Shown: positions 55,607 to 63,573 of the stretch, piece after piece
Numbering within the stretch: the stretch's first letter is position 1
How the letters are laid out: each line of letters begins with the position of its first letter
DNA from: Bacteroidota bacterium
GTDB taxonomy: Bacteria; Bacteroidota; Bacteroidia; NS11-12g; UBA955
Length of the DNA: 64,000 nucleotides
Direction of reading: 5' to 3'
Assembly (NCBI GenBank): GCA_963169345.1
Contig: CAUJCT010000027.1
Coordinates: 104,167 to 168,166 of the forward strand
Program-made: the position numbers and the translations under genes
Notes under the pieces: model-generated
The model's database searches: none
Seen by the model: only the letters and a program-made list of their open reading frames with translations
What the model was told of the DNA's origin: nothing

Positions 55607-56491
55607 TTACTTATTCAGAAATTTCTCAATCATTGGCACAACCAGGTCGCTTTCTTTAAAGTCGGGCGTAATGGTAGTGATTTCTCCAATACACTGACCA
55701 TGACCACCAGGGATAATGGCTAATTCAGAGTTGACGATTTGTCGGTGCATCTCTATGGCATGCTCAGGCGTTATGATATCCTTATCCCCAATGATGATGA
55801 GAGTTTGAGCCTGGATAGATTGAATTAATTCATCGGAAATGTCTTTGAAGTTTATCATTCTTTTTGCATCTCTGTCGTGCATGATTTGTAAGCCATCAGG
55901 ATTTGCGGCGACTTTGATATAGCTCTCTTTCAACAACTCCGGCATATTATCCAATGTGGCTGAGGATATGAAATTCCAAAATCCATCAGGCACACCATTT
56001 CGTTTTGCAAGTGCTGAACATAAAATAATTTTATTGACTACTTCAGGATGTCTGATTGCCAGTTGTATAGTTGTGGTGCCTCCGTTACTGAAACCCAATA
56101 CATCAGCCTTTTCAATTTTCAGGTAATTAAGCAAGGCAGCCACATCGTCAGCATCTTGCTCAAATGACAGATCGGCATTGCGGTCATTGGTCCTTCCATG
56201 AGCTTGCAATTCAAGAGCAATGACTTTTCTGCTCAAGGCCAGCGATGGTATAATTCTACCAAAACTGGTCTGAATAGTAGACCCACCGCCATGTATCAAT
56301 ACCAATGGCTTTCCCTTACCATGTATCTCATAATACATTTTCAAACCATTCACATCGGCGTATCCGTCTTTAAATTCCATTTTTTCTATGTTCTCAGTTT
56401 TTGATGTAGTAGTCATTTTTTTATTATCTGTATTGTTACAACTTGAGATTATCAAAGCCAGCAGAAGAATATATAGAGGCTGATTTATCAT
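55607..56491 (-). CDS. Alpha/beta hydrolase lipoprotein
   Basis: A 294-residue protein with a lipoprotein signal peptide (lipobox ISSC, Cys18), so it is anchored in the envelope. The alpha/beta hydrolase fold has LVLIHGGGSTIQ, the nucleophile GFSNGG, the acid in IIGDKDIITPEH and the histidine in PGGHGQC. The substrate is unknown. It is a solitary gene between repeat regions. Confidence 0.88.
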   Translation of the reverse strand: MINQPLYILLLALIISSCNNTDNKKMTTTSKTENIEKMEFKDGYADVNGLKMYYEIHGKGKPLVLIHGGGSTIQTSFGRIIPSLALSRKVIALELQAHGRTNDRNADLSFEQDADDVAALLNYLKIEKADVLGFSNGGTTTIQLAIRHPEVVNKIILCSALAKRNGVPDGFWNFISSATLDNMPELLKESYIKVAANPDGLQIMHDRDAKRMINFKDISDELIQSIQAQTLIIIGDKDIITPEHAIEMHRQIVNSELAIIPGGHGQCIGEITTITPDFKESDLVVPMIEKFLNK

Positions 56492-56884
56492 TTGTCAAAT
56501 TTAAACAGAAATATATATATTAAAAGCTGAAAGGCTGAAAAGCTGAAAGGCTGAATTGCTGAAAGGCTGAATTGCTGAAAAGCTGAAAGGCTGAAAAGCT
56601 GAGTGTTTGACGCTACACTGCTGAATTGTTTCGCGGTATAGAGCTTCGCTGTTAAGTCGTATAGCTTATCTATAAGCTTAAAGTTAATCCGCAATCCAGT
56701 TTCCGCGTATTCCAGTTTGCGTAAGCAAACCAATGCCGTGTCGAAAGCCTATAATATTTCTGTGTATTCTGTGTGATCTGTCCTCGTTCTGCGGTCTACC
56801 TCCCCTTACTGTATTCTACCTCACCACCTACCCTATTGCTTATGAAAATTAATTATACTGCCTCAAACTGAACCCTAAGTATCG
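56492..56884. repeat. Intergenic composite-repeat region 5
   Basis: It begins with ten 8-bp units of the form GCTGAA plus AA, AG or TT (56526-56603). Then come the TTGTTTCGCGGTATAGAGC block, a short TTAAGTCG module (56650-56690) and a plus-oriented core ending near 56804. No gene is supported. Confidence 0.85.
56715..56730 (+). repeat. GNRA hairpin, core copy 7
   Basis: GTTTGCGTAAGCAAAC has the loop GTAA and is followed by CAATGCCGTGTCGAAA. Confidence 0.85.
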
Positions 56885-57211
56885 CTAAGCGATTTTTATA
56901 TAACTATCTTCCAGTTTGACATTGAAATTGATTTCGGCTTTTAAGGCTTTAAATACTTTCAAAATTGTATTGATAGTAGCGCTGTTGGCACTGCTTTCAA
57001 GTTTTGAAATTTGTGCTTTCTGAACACCCACTAATTGCCCAAGCTCTTCTTGAGTGAGCTTCCTCTCTTGCCTGACAGCTTTAATCATTTTTCCTAAAAC
57101 GTCCATACGAAGTTCATATTCGTAGGTATCTCTTTCGGGAACTCCAACTTTCCCGATATACTTATCTTTCATCTCTGAAAGTGAGTATGTCTTTAATCTT
57201 TTGTTTGCCAT
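56885..57211 (-). CDS. higA: HigA-type antitoxin (XRE family)
   Basis: A 108-residue antitoxin starting MANKRLKTYSLSEMKDKYIG, with a C-terminal helix-turn-helix of the XRE type (LTQEELGQLVGVQKAQISKLESS). The ATG is one base after the toxin's stop codon. The open frame continues upstream through the toxin gene, but that is the wrong frame. It binds and neutralises the toxin and represses the promoter. Confidence 0.88.
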   Translation of the reverse strand: MANKRLKTYSLSEMKDKYIGKVGVPERDTYEYELRMDVLGKMIKAVRQERKLTQEELGQLVGVQKAQISKLESSANSATINTILKVFKALKAEINFNVKLEDSYIKIA

Positions 57212-57212
57212 A

Positions 57213-57557
57213 TCATTCCTTTTTTTGTTTGTCATTAAAATATACTTCCCGCAATCTAACAGCACGTTCAATTTCATTAGCCGGAACTTTGTCCACTTTC
57301 TTAACGAATCCATAGGTTGCAACAACCAGCGTTGTTTGGTTATCCATCTTATCCCAAAAAGCCAGTAATCTAATCTGAGCACCTGCATAATTTGTTCTAA
57401 ATTCCCATATTTCCTTTTGAAGTTTCTTGAACAGCCTGGGATCGTTTGTCTGCTCAGCCAGATCAATATTATACAAGATCTTCCTGATTGCTTTTTTATC
57501 CAACTGCGATATAAACTCATCCACATCCTCCATGAACCTCGTTTCAAAAAACCTCAT
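57213..57557 (-). CDS. higB: HigB-type toxin (RelE superfamily, Gp49-like)
   Basis: A 114-residue basic protein starting MRFFETRFMEDVDEF, with the core FRTNYAGAQIRLLAFWDK and VVATYGFVKK typical of HigB/Gp49 mRNA interferases, which cut ribosome-bound mRNA. Toxin-first order defines the higBA type. The start at ATG 57557 is supported by a strong ribosome site, GAGGAGGAAG, which is unusual in this phylum. Confidence 0.88.
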   Translation of the reverse strand: MRFFETRFMEDVDEFISQLDKKAIRKILYNIDLAEQTNDPRLFKKLQKEIWEFRTNYAGAQIRLLAFWDKMDNQTTLVVATYGFVKKVDKVPANEIERAVRLREVYFNDKQKKE

Positions 57558-57581
57558 ATCTTCCTCCTCAATTATACCCCA

Positions 57582-57613
57582 CAAAGATAACAATTGTTTC
57601 TATATTTAGAAAC
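57582..57613 (-). promoter_or_regulatory. Promoter and operator of higBA
   Basis: The -7 box TATCTTTG (57589-57582) lies downstream of an 18-bp palindrome GTTTCTATATTTAGAAAC (57596-57613) located between the -7 and -33 positions. The palindrome is a likely HigA operator. Confidence 0.6.
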
Positions 57614-58188
57614 TTTTTCTTAATTTTTTTCAAACAAAAAGCTGAATTGCTGAAAAGCTGAATGGCTGACGCTACGCTGCTGAATTGTTTCGCGGTATAG
57701 AGCTTCGCTGTTAAGTCGTTGAGTTGTTAAGTCGTTAAGTTGTAGAGTTTGTCGATATGCTTTAAGATTCTCTTAATTTATATCTCGTAGCATTCTTATC
57801 GCTTTCGTAGGCGTCGTCGATTTATCGCGACGCTCCCGAAGTTTGAATTCGTATGTTTGTCGATAAACTATAAGTTTACCGCAATCCAAGGTTTCATATT
57901 CCATAATCTCTTCTACCGCGACACAATTCAGTTTTTTAGCAATTCAGCAGTTCCCCTTCTATAGGTTCCAGTTTGCGCAAGCAAACCTTTGCCGTGTCAA
58001 ATGCCTAAAAAATTTCTGTGCATTCTGTGTGATCTGTCCTCGTTCTGCGATCTACCTCTCCAAAATTTCAAACATCTATGTGTTCTTCCCTTGCTCTGCG
58101 TTCTAAAAAGAAACAAACAAGTCGAGTAACTATATTTCGATATATGAAATAAACAATCTCAAATCAAATATAAACCGCTTCGCTGAAC
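57614..58188. repeat. Intergenic composite-repeat region 6
   Basis: In order: GCTGAA units, the TTGTTTCGCGGTATAGAGC block, a TTAAGTCG module (57709-57763), the GTCGTCGATTTATCGCGACGC block (57813-57833), an inverse TACCGCGACACAATTCAG block (57914-57931) and a plus-oriented core (about 57962-58055). The forward and inverse CGCGGTA/TACCGCG blocks form a long, widely spaced inverted repeat. No gene is supported. Confidence 0.8.
57971..57986 (+). repeat. GNRA hairpin, core copy 8
   Basis: GTTTGCGCAAGCAAAC has the loop GCAA and is followed by CTTTGCCGTGTCAAA. Confidence 0.85.
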
Positions 58189-58698
58189 TTATTTCTTTAT
58201 CCACCCTACTGTTTTCTGATTTTCTATCTCCGGATACAAATCATCTGCGGTATGCTTTATCTGGTCGCGACCTGAAGAGAATAGTGTATAGTTTTCTCCC
58301 AGTTTTTCGTAATTGAAATTTGAATTAGTATTTCCTAATTGTGTGGGGTCATTTATATTAATTATCTCATTTTGCTTTTCCATCTGTTTTAAGCTGTCGG
58401 GATAGTAACCCTTTTGCAGTTTATAATACTCAATGTCTTTTAGCAAACTGTTTAATTGGAATTGAGCAATTTTTTCAAAACCTTTTTTTCCTGACTCTGA
58501 ATAAAATCCAATATAATATATGATGGAATAGGCAATCACTGTAAATAACATACAGGCAATTCCAATTGAAGTAAGCTTTCTGTCTTTATATCTGAAAATC
58601 CCATAAATTGTAAGGGCAAGTCCTACAAAAAATCCAACGAGTGGAATTATGCCTAAATATCCTAACTTGTAGGGCGGTGTTGTTTTTCTTTCTTCCAT
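58189..58698 (-). CDS. Membrane protein with pseudopilin-like C-terminal domain
   Basis: A 169-residue protein with two transmembrane helices (about 12-34 and 42-66) and an extracytoplasmic domain. That domain resembles the type II secretion GspG-type globular part (LNSLLKDIEYYKLQKGYYPDSL, then YTLFSSGRDQIKHTADDLYP), where GRD/DDLYP loops bind calcium. It lacks a prepilin peptidase site, so it is not a pseudopilin itself. The function is unknown. Confidence 0.7.
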   Translation of the reverse strand: MEERKTTPPYKLGYLGIIPLVGFFVGLALTIYGIFRYKDRKLTSIGIACMLFTVIAYSIIYYIGFYSESGKKGFEKIAQFQLNSLLKDIEYYKLQKGYYPDSLKQMEKQNEIININDPTQLGNTNSNFNYEKLGENYTLFSSGRDQIKHTADDLYPEIENQKTVGWIKK

Positions 58699-59135
58699 TC
58701 AATCACTGGTGTTTTATATTTAAGCCTGGTTTTTGATTAAAAATATAGTATAAATTTTAAGCCTTTATCAGTTTTGATTTAGTATGCTACTGACTGATTC
58801 AAAATTACAATTTATTTTATTGCCAAAAATGCAAATTATATAAACATAATGCATCTTTCTGCATCTTTTGTCCATTTGCATTGTTCAATATAAATTAGAT
58901 TAACTGTCTTAACTTGTATGCATAGTCAAGAAAATTATTTAATATACTTCAAAGCCTATACATACTGCAAAAAACAGAAAAATATCTATAATAGCTACAA
59001 TCAACGATTTCCACCAAAAGTATGATCCGCCTCCATTATTTAAATGAAAACGGATACTCTTACCTTGTGAAATTTTAACCAATATAAACAAAGATTAAAC
59101 GCTCAATTCATAAAGAAAATAAAACTGACTAGTGC
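58699..59135. other. 437-bp gap with one possible short gene
   Basis: AT-rich sequence without repeat modules. The only candidate is the short frame 58939-59091 listed next. Confidence 0.6.
58939..59091 (-). CDS. Possible 50-residue membrane peptide or gene remnant
   Basis: From a TTG at 59091 the frame encodes a basic N-terminus, the stretch HLNNGGGSYFWWKSL and a hydrophobic helix ending FFAVCIGFEVY. It has no ATG and no ribosome site. The helix and Gly/Trp-rich motif look like protein rather than chance, so it may be the tail of a decayed membrane-protein gene. Confidence 0.3.
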   Translation of the reverse strand: MFILVKISQGKSIRFHLNNGGGSYFWWKSLIVAIIDIFLFFAVCIGFEVY

Positions 59136-59603
59136 TCATTTCTCAACCCTTTCAGAACGATATTTATAATAATCCGGTCGCTTTGTCTGCTGCCAATAAA
59201 ACTTAAATCCAGTTTCCAGAACTTCTATTTTATAAGGTCGCTTAATATAAAAATGATTATCTTTAAAACTGGCTATATATATGGCAACAAGAACTATTAT
59301 CCCTGAAATTGTCCAAAGCCCTTTAGTAAAGAACTTATTCGGCTTGATTTCTTTTTTGAATCTGTTGAACACAAATATTAAAACAACCCAGAATATGAAA
59401 TAAACTAAAAAATCTGCAATTAACTCCAGTACAAAAATTTGCAAGGACATGGATGTATGCCAGCCTTCACCAACAAATGGAAATGGGAAACCACTATACA
59501 AAGTGTCGGGTGCATCAATAGGTAATACATACCACCATTTTGTAACTGTTACAAATGAAATGACTGTTAACGGTAAAATCAATTTCCATGTTAATTGTCT
59601 CAT
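59136..59603 (-). CDS. Hypothetical membrane protein, 155 residues
   Basis: Three hydrophobic segments (about 7-24, 55-80 and 94-111) and a short basic C-terminal tail. The extracytoplasmic loop contains PFPFVGEGWHTSMSLQIF. I recognise the type as an uncharacterised Bacteroidota protein but know no function. Confidence 0.65.
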   Translation of the reverse strand: MRQLTWKLILPLTVISFVTVTKWWYVLPIDAPDTLYSGFPFPFVGEGWHTSMSLQIFVLELIADFLVYFIFWVVLIFVFNRFKKEIKPNKFFTKGLWTISGIIVLVAIYIASFKDNHFYIKRPYKIEVLETGFKFYWQQTKRPDYYKYRSERVEK

Positions 59604-59677
59604 TTATGCAATGTAGTTAAAAATGAAGATTTGTTATACTTGCTTTTGCTATAGTATGTAATATTCAGTTATCATTT

Positions 59678-60403
59678 CTAATTGATACCTAATCTTTCTT
59701 TGATGTTATTGATAGCTTCTTCTATATCCCAACGCAAACTGCTATCTTTCGTTTTTTTGTATGCTGCTTCTAAAACGGGAATTGATTTATTAGTGCCAAT
59801 GGAACGAAGAGTAGCACAAATAACCCCTTTTTTACCTTTGTTATTTGTATCTTCAAATAAAGATAGCAATAGACTTTCTACTTCAGGATCATGTGTAAAT
59901 CGCAAGGCAAAAATGGCATTCCAATATAAGTCACTATTGGAGGATTCAGCCAGTCGTTTTAAAGGCTCAATATTGAGTCCGGCATGCTTGTTCATCTCCT
60001 GTATTCCCAATAGTATATTTCTTTTGCATTCATTGTCTTCCGATTCTATTTTTTCCATTAAAAAATTAAACAAATCACTATCAGAGGCATTGCAGCATAG
60101 GTGCGACAAACAAAAATAAATATAGCTTTTTCTGACAGGATTGACCTCCATTTTTAACTTTTCCAATAATTGAATCTTTTCAGATTGCGAACTGTACTTT
60201 CTAGCTCGGTCATACGCATACTTACTAACATAATGCTCGCTGCTCGAAGATGTTTTTCTTATCTCGTTTAAGAGAGGAGAATAAATCTCTTCACTTTCCA
60301 TCTGATTCAACACATAATCGACATCGCCTTTTTCCAAATTCAATATCAACTTGTTTTTTGCATCTTCTAATTTCTTTTCAGTGCTTTTAAATAGATTAAA
60401 CAT
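59678..60403 (-). CDS. HEAT-repeat protein
   Basis: A 241-residue soluble protein made of paired helices. The C-terminal half has clear HEAT-like units (DLYWNAIFALRFTHDPEVESLLLSLF and GVICATLRSIGTNKSIPVLEAAY). Such proteins are protein-binding scaffolds. The start is ATG 60403. No partner is obvious. Confidence 0.72.
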   Translation of the reverse strand: MFNLFKSTEKKLEDAKNKLILNLEKGDVDYVLNQMESEEIYSPLLNEIRKTSSSSEHYVSKYAYDRARKYSSQSEKIQLLEKLKMEVNPVRKSYIYFCLSHLCCNASDSDLFNFLMEKIESEDNECKRNILLGIQEMNKHAGLNIEPLKRLAESSNSDLYWNAIFALRFTHDPEVESLLLSLFEDTNNKGKKGVICATLRSIGTNKSIPVLEAAYKKTKDSSLRWDIEEAINNIKERLGIN

Positions 60404-60452
60404 TTCCAAAAAATAATTTAAGGATTCTGCTGTATTGTATTGTCTTAACCCC

Positions 60453-60683
60453 CTAATTCTTGTTCTTTATTTTCTTATAAATCAAGTAAAATCTCGTCCA
60501 TATTTTCCCACTTATTGCTATAAATCCACCAAACAAAACATATAAACTTTCTTCTATTGAATCTATAAATGTAAACATATCCGGAATTATACTGGAAGAT
60601 AAATACCAATATAAAATACAACTAAAAAAATTATTTAATATGGTTACAAGAATCAGTTCGTCTTTATTGTAAACGCTTTTCAT
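60453..60683 (-). CDS. Small membrane protein, 76 residues
   Basis: Two hydrophobic segments (about 9-28 and 45-60) and a lysine-rich C-terminus. It lies 49 bases upstream of the HEAT-repeat gene on the same strand and may be co-transcribed. Unknown family. Confidence 0.5.
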   Translation of the reverse strand: MKSVYNKDELILVTILNNFFSCILYWYLSSSIIPDMFTFIDSIEESLYVLFGGFIAISGKIWTRFYLIYKKIKNKN

Positions 60684-60868
60684 AGTTGATTTTTTTTCTG
60701 AAAAGGAAATTTATTTTATGCCCTTTTGTGCAATCTCTCTTTCATAAGTTTGATTCAAAAATAATTAAAAATGCAATACTAAGCACTTCAATACCTGAAG
60801 CGTTTACTCTCTCCATATTTAGCAGAGCGGGTGTTAGAATAGTTGGGAATTAGTTAAACTGAATTAAG

Positions 60869-61021
60869 TCAACCTGCTTGGTTGAAGTGGTTAAAATATG
60901 CATATCAGACTGAAAAAAATCCCCAAACACCAAAAATCAACCTGGCAGGTTAAATGAGGTTAATTTTCTAAATATCAGCAATCTAATTCGTTAAAATAAT
61001 TAAGTCAACCTGCTAGGTTGA
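60869..61021. repeat. Three palindromes at an exact 68-bp period
   Basis: TCAACCTGCTTGGTTGA (60869), TCAACCTGGCAGGTTAA (60937) and TCAACCTGCTAGGTTGA (61005) are spaced 68 bp start to start. The spacers share scattered words (GGTTAA, ATATCAG), so this is a diverged 68-bp tandem repeat. The 410-bp gap 60684-61093 holds nothing else that I can support. Confidence 0.8.
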
Positions 61022-61093
61022 ATATCACAGAACAACTCTGGAATGTCCTTCGAAACATGCCTATTTTGAATTAAAAAATAATTGCTTTTGGGC

Positions 61094-62227
61094 CTAAATC
61101 ATGTTTTTGAAATCTGTTTTAGGCAGATGAATTAGTTCGTAATTTGTGCTTCGACCACCACTATTTTCTTTTTGCAATATATTTTTTGCTATTAAATCTT
61201 GAATATCTCTCAAAGCTGTATCCTGCGAACATCTATTTATTTTTGCCCATTTTGAGCTTGTGAGCTTACCATCAAATCCATCCAATAATTGACTTAAAAT
61301 CTTTTGCTGCCGTTCATTTATAAATGTTTTTGAATGCAATTTCCAAAAATCTGATTTATTTAAAGTCTTAGATAAGATGTCCTCAGTTGATTTAATTGCA
61401 TTAATTAAACACTGTAAGAACCACAAAATCCATTCAGTAATATCCGCATGTCCTTTCTGTGTTTTTTCGAGATATTCATAGTACTGTTTCCTTTCAATTC
61501 TTATTTGAGCCGACATACTGTAAAATCGTCTGAAACTTTTATCTGAACGTGCCAGTGTCAAATCTGTAATTGCTCTGGTAATCCTACCATTCCCATCATC
61601 AAAAGGGTGTATAGTGACAAACCATAGATGTGCAATAGCTGCCTTTAAAACTAAGTCTAAATTATTTTCATTTTCAAACCAGTCTAGAAACTTTACCATT
61701 TCTTCTTCGATTCTGTCAGAGGCAGGGGCTTGAAAGTGAATTTTTTCTTTCCCTAAAGGCCCTGAAACCACTTGCATAGGACCGGTAGTATCTTTTCTCC
61801 AATCTGCGACAGTAATTTTATATTGATTGCTCCAACCTGTAGGAAATAAAGCTGAGTGCCAACCGAACAATCTATTTTTCGTTAATGGACAATCGTATTT
61901 TTGGGTAGCATCCAGCATCATTTCTACCACTCCATCTACACGTCTTTCAGAATCTACTGTCCCTGCTATTTCAATACCTAGTTTTCTAGCAATTGAAGAA
62001 CGCACTTGTTCCATTTCCAGAATTTCACCTTCTATTTCTGAAGATTTTACTATATCTAATGCCAGGGTATTTACTAATGCTTCATTTTGCAAATCGAATC
62101 CCAATGACTCCATTTTTCCCATTATTCTGCCTTGAAGGTTTCTCGCTTCACTCAGCATTGGAATGACACGTTTGTCATCCCATACAAAATCGGTCCAATT
62201 ATCATATTCATGCAAATAGATCTTCAT
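61094..62227 (-). CDS. Fic-domain AMP transferase with DUF4172 and inhibitory helix
   Basis: A 377-residue class II Fic protein. The N-terminal DUF4172 region contains the inhibitory motif SSEIEG (Ser62, Glu66, Gly67). The Fic core is HPFDDGNGR at 207-215, where His207 is catalytic. The C-terminus (about 310-370) is a winged helix (SKWAKINRCSQDTALRDIQDLI, then GGRSTNYEL). It should transfer AMP to a protein target when inhibition is relieved. ATG 62227 is chosen; the winged helix probably binds the repeats over its own promoter. Confidence 0.92.
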   Translation of the reverse strand: MKIYLHEYDNWTDFVWDDKRVIPMLSEARNLQGRIMGKMESLGFDLQNEALVNTLALDIVKSSEIEGEILEMEQVRSSIARKLGIEIAGTVDSERRVDGVVEMMLDATQKYDCPLTKNRLFGWHSALFPTGWSNQYKITVADWRKDTTGPMQVVSGPLGKEKIHFQAPASDRIEEEMVKFLDWFENENNLDLVLKAAIAHLWFVTIHPFDDGNGRITRAITDLTLARSDKSFRRFYSMSAQIRIERKQYYEYLEKTQKGHADITEWILWFLQCLINAIKSTEDILSKTLNKSDFWKLHSKTFINERQQKILSQLLDGFDGKLTSSKWAKINRCSQDTALRDIQDLIAKNILQKENSGGRSTNYELIHLPKTDFKNMI

Positions 62228-62290
62228 TCTCCGCAAAATTCACATCAAATATACACAATATTCTCCGCAAAACAATTTATTCTCCGCAAA
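62226..62290 (-). promoter_or_regulatory. Fic promoter with three operator-like repeats
   Basis: TTTGCGGAGAAT occurs three times on the minus strand (62290-62279, 62271-62260, 62237-62226). The -7 box TATATTTG is at 62253-62246, between the last two copies. The copy nearest the gene contains the ribosome site GGAG and its final AT begins the ATG, so a bound regulator would block both transcription and translation initiation. Confidence 0.65.
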
Positions 62291-62680
62291 TTAAGCGGCG
62301 AATAGTCCTCTTAATCTCCGCATCTGACACTATTGTGTTCATTTACATTGACTTATGACCTTCACAAAAGACATTGGAGTTATTTATGAATAAAGTTGCT
62401 GCGAAAGTGTTCATAGCACAAAAATCATTAAAGTATACTTATGATACACAGCGCTATACGTGGAACAAAGCGCCACTGAGCCTAAAAACTCCCAAAACAG
62501 TTAAAACGAAGTCAAATTCCAATTCATTCATATTCTATAATAATAATATTGCTCACTTCGTCATAAATTATAACAAATTTTTGATCGTCAAAAAGCCGAA
62601 ACGAAATTGATGATAATTCAACAATATGTTTTATTTGAAGAAATTTTTCCTATTTGTTTCTCAATCTCAAAAATTCAATT
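62291..62680. other. Intergenic region without a supported gene
   Basis: A 78-codon plus-strand frame at 62374-62610 is low-complexity (Lys, Asn, Thr rich) and has no ribosome site; I do not accept it. The stretch is otherwise AT-rich, and no terminator was identified. Confidence 0.6.
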
Positions 62681-63220
62681 TTAATTGTTAGCAAGTATTT
62701 TGCTTTTAATTTTATTTGCAACTCTTTTCGATGCTCCAAAGTCTGTGAAACCACCATTATTCATAATGATTGCATGATGTACATTCATATAGAAATTATT
62801 TGAGTCGTAGAATAAATAAATAACAAAACTACTGCTATAACGACCATAATATATCAGGTGTAGATACTGTTCTTCTCTTTCAACTTCGTTAAGGTCAAAG
62901 TCATTAATTATTTGATTTACAATTTGTTTTTTTTCATCAATTGAGAAATCTGATTTAATAATGGTAATTCCGAAAGTTTTAGGGATTCTCCAAAATCCAT
63001 AAAGTCCAATTAGTATTAATAGTCCACAAAAAAAGTAAATGCTCCAAATTGGTGCAATATTTTTTGTAGTCACTTTACTGAGTTCATACCAATCTGTGAA
63101 ATTTAAAAGATAAAGAAAAAAAAGACCAATACCTAATAAAAATATAGAGATGAAATAACTCCAATAAATGTCAAACGAGTTTGACTTCTTAAATTTTTCC
63201 TTGAATTTTTCGTAAGTCAT
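62681..63220 (-). CDS. Hypothetical membrane protein, 179 residues
   Basis: Two transmembrane helices (about 19-41 and 57-76) followed by a 100-residue cytoplasmic-type domain with FDLNEVEREEQYLHLIYYGRY and NVHHAIIMNNGGFTDFGASKR. No family is recognised. It is a solitary AT-rich gene. Confidence 0.65.
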   Translation of the reverse strand: MTYEKFKEKFKKSNSFDIYWSYFISIFLLGIGLFFLYLLNFTDWYELSKVTTKNIAPIWSIYFFCGLLILIGLYGFWRIPKTFGITIIKSDFSIDEKKQIVNQIINDFDLNEVEREEQYLHLIYYGRYSSSFVIYLFYDSNNFYMNVHHAIIMNNGGFTDFGASKRVANKIKSKILANN

Positions 63221-63441
63221 ATTCGTTTATTTATAATTTTATATTTAATGTAATGCTATAGCCTGAATTAGAGTCCTAATCTTTAAGCTAACTAAATTTT
63301 ACCTCCAGAAAAACTTCGTTTTTGAATACTTATATTGAATGTTTTTATTAAAGCGTTTGTTTTATTGACAATACAAACATAATTGAAAATCCAAAATCAT
63401 CAAACTGCCCTTTTTATCTTGCTGATATTTTGAATTCTCCC

Positions 63442-63573
63442 TTAGATGAATTTTTGTTTCATGTCAATTGCAATTAATTTACCCTTTATAATCTTGATAA
63501 TTAACCAGTACTCTTGATTTAGAAAATCATCAAATTCTCCTAAATTTTCTTGATTGAATTTTACGTGAAACCC
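63442..63573 (-). pseudogene. Possible gene fragment, 43 codons without a start
   Basis: The minus-strand frame encodes NQENLGEFDDFLNQEYWLII and ends KQKFI before TAA at 63442. There is no start codon, and a stop lies just upstream at 63574-63576. The amino-acid composition looks protein-like, so it may be the end of a broken gene; chance in AT-rich DNA is the alternative. Confidence 0.25.

Noticed and set aside
56885..57547. 220-codon frame through the HigBA locus
   Set aside because: Its first half is the toxin gene read in the wrong frame; only the part from 57211 downward is HigA.
60869..61021. CRISPR-like array
   Set aside because: Only three 17-bp palindromes with related, not unique, spacers of 51 bp; no cas genes.
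62374..62610. 78-codon plus-strand frame
   Set aside because: Low-complexity Lys/Asn/Thr composition, no ribosome site, no promoter box.
58189..63220. Integron cassette array
   Set aside because: Same-strand small genes suggested it, but no integrase gene is present and the palindromes lack the R and L box structure of attC sites and do not separate each gene.
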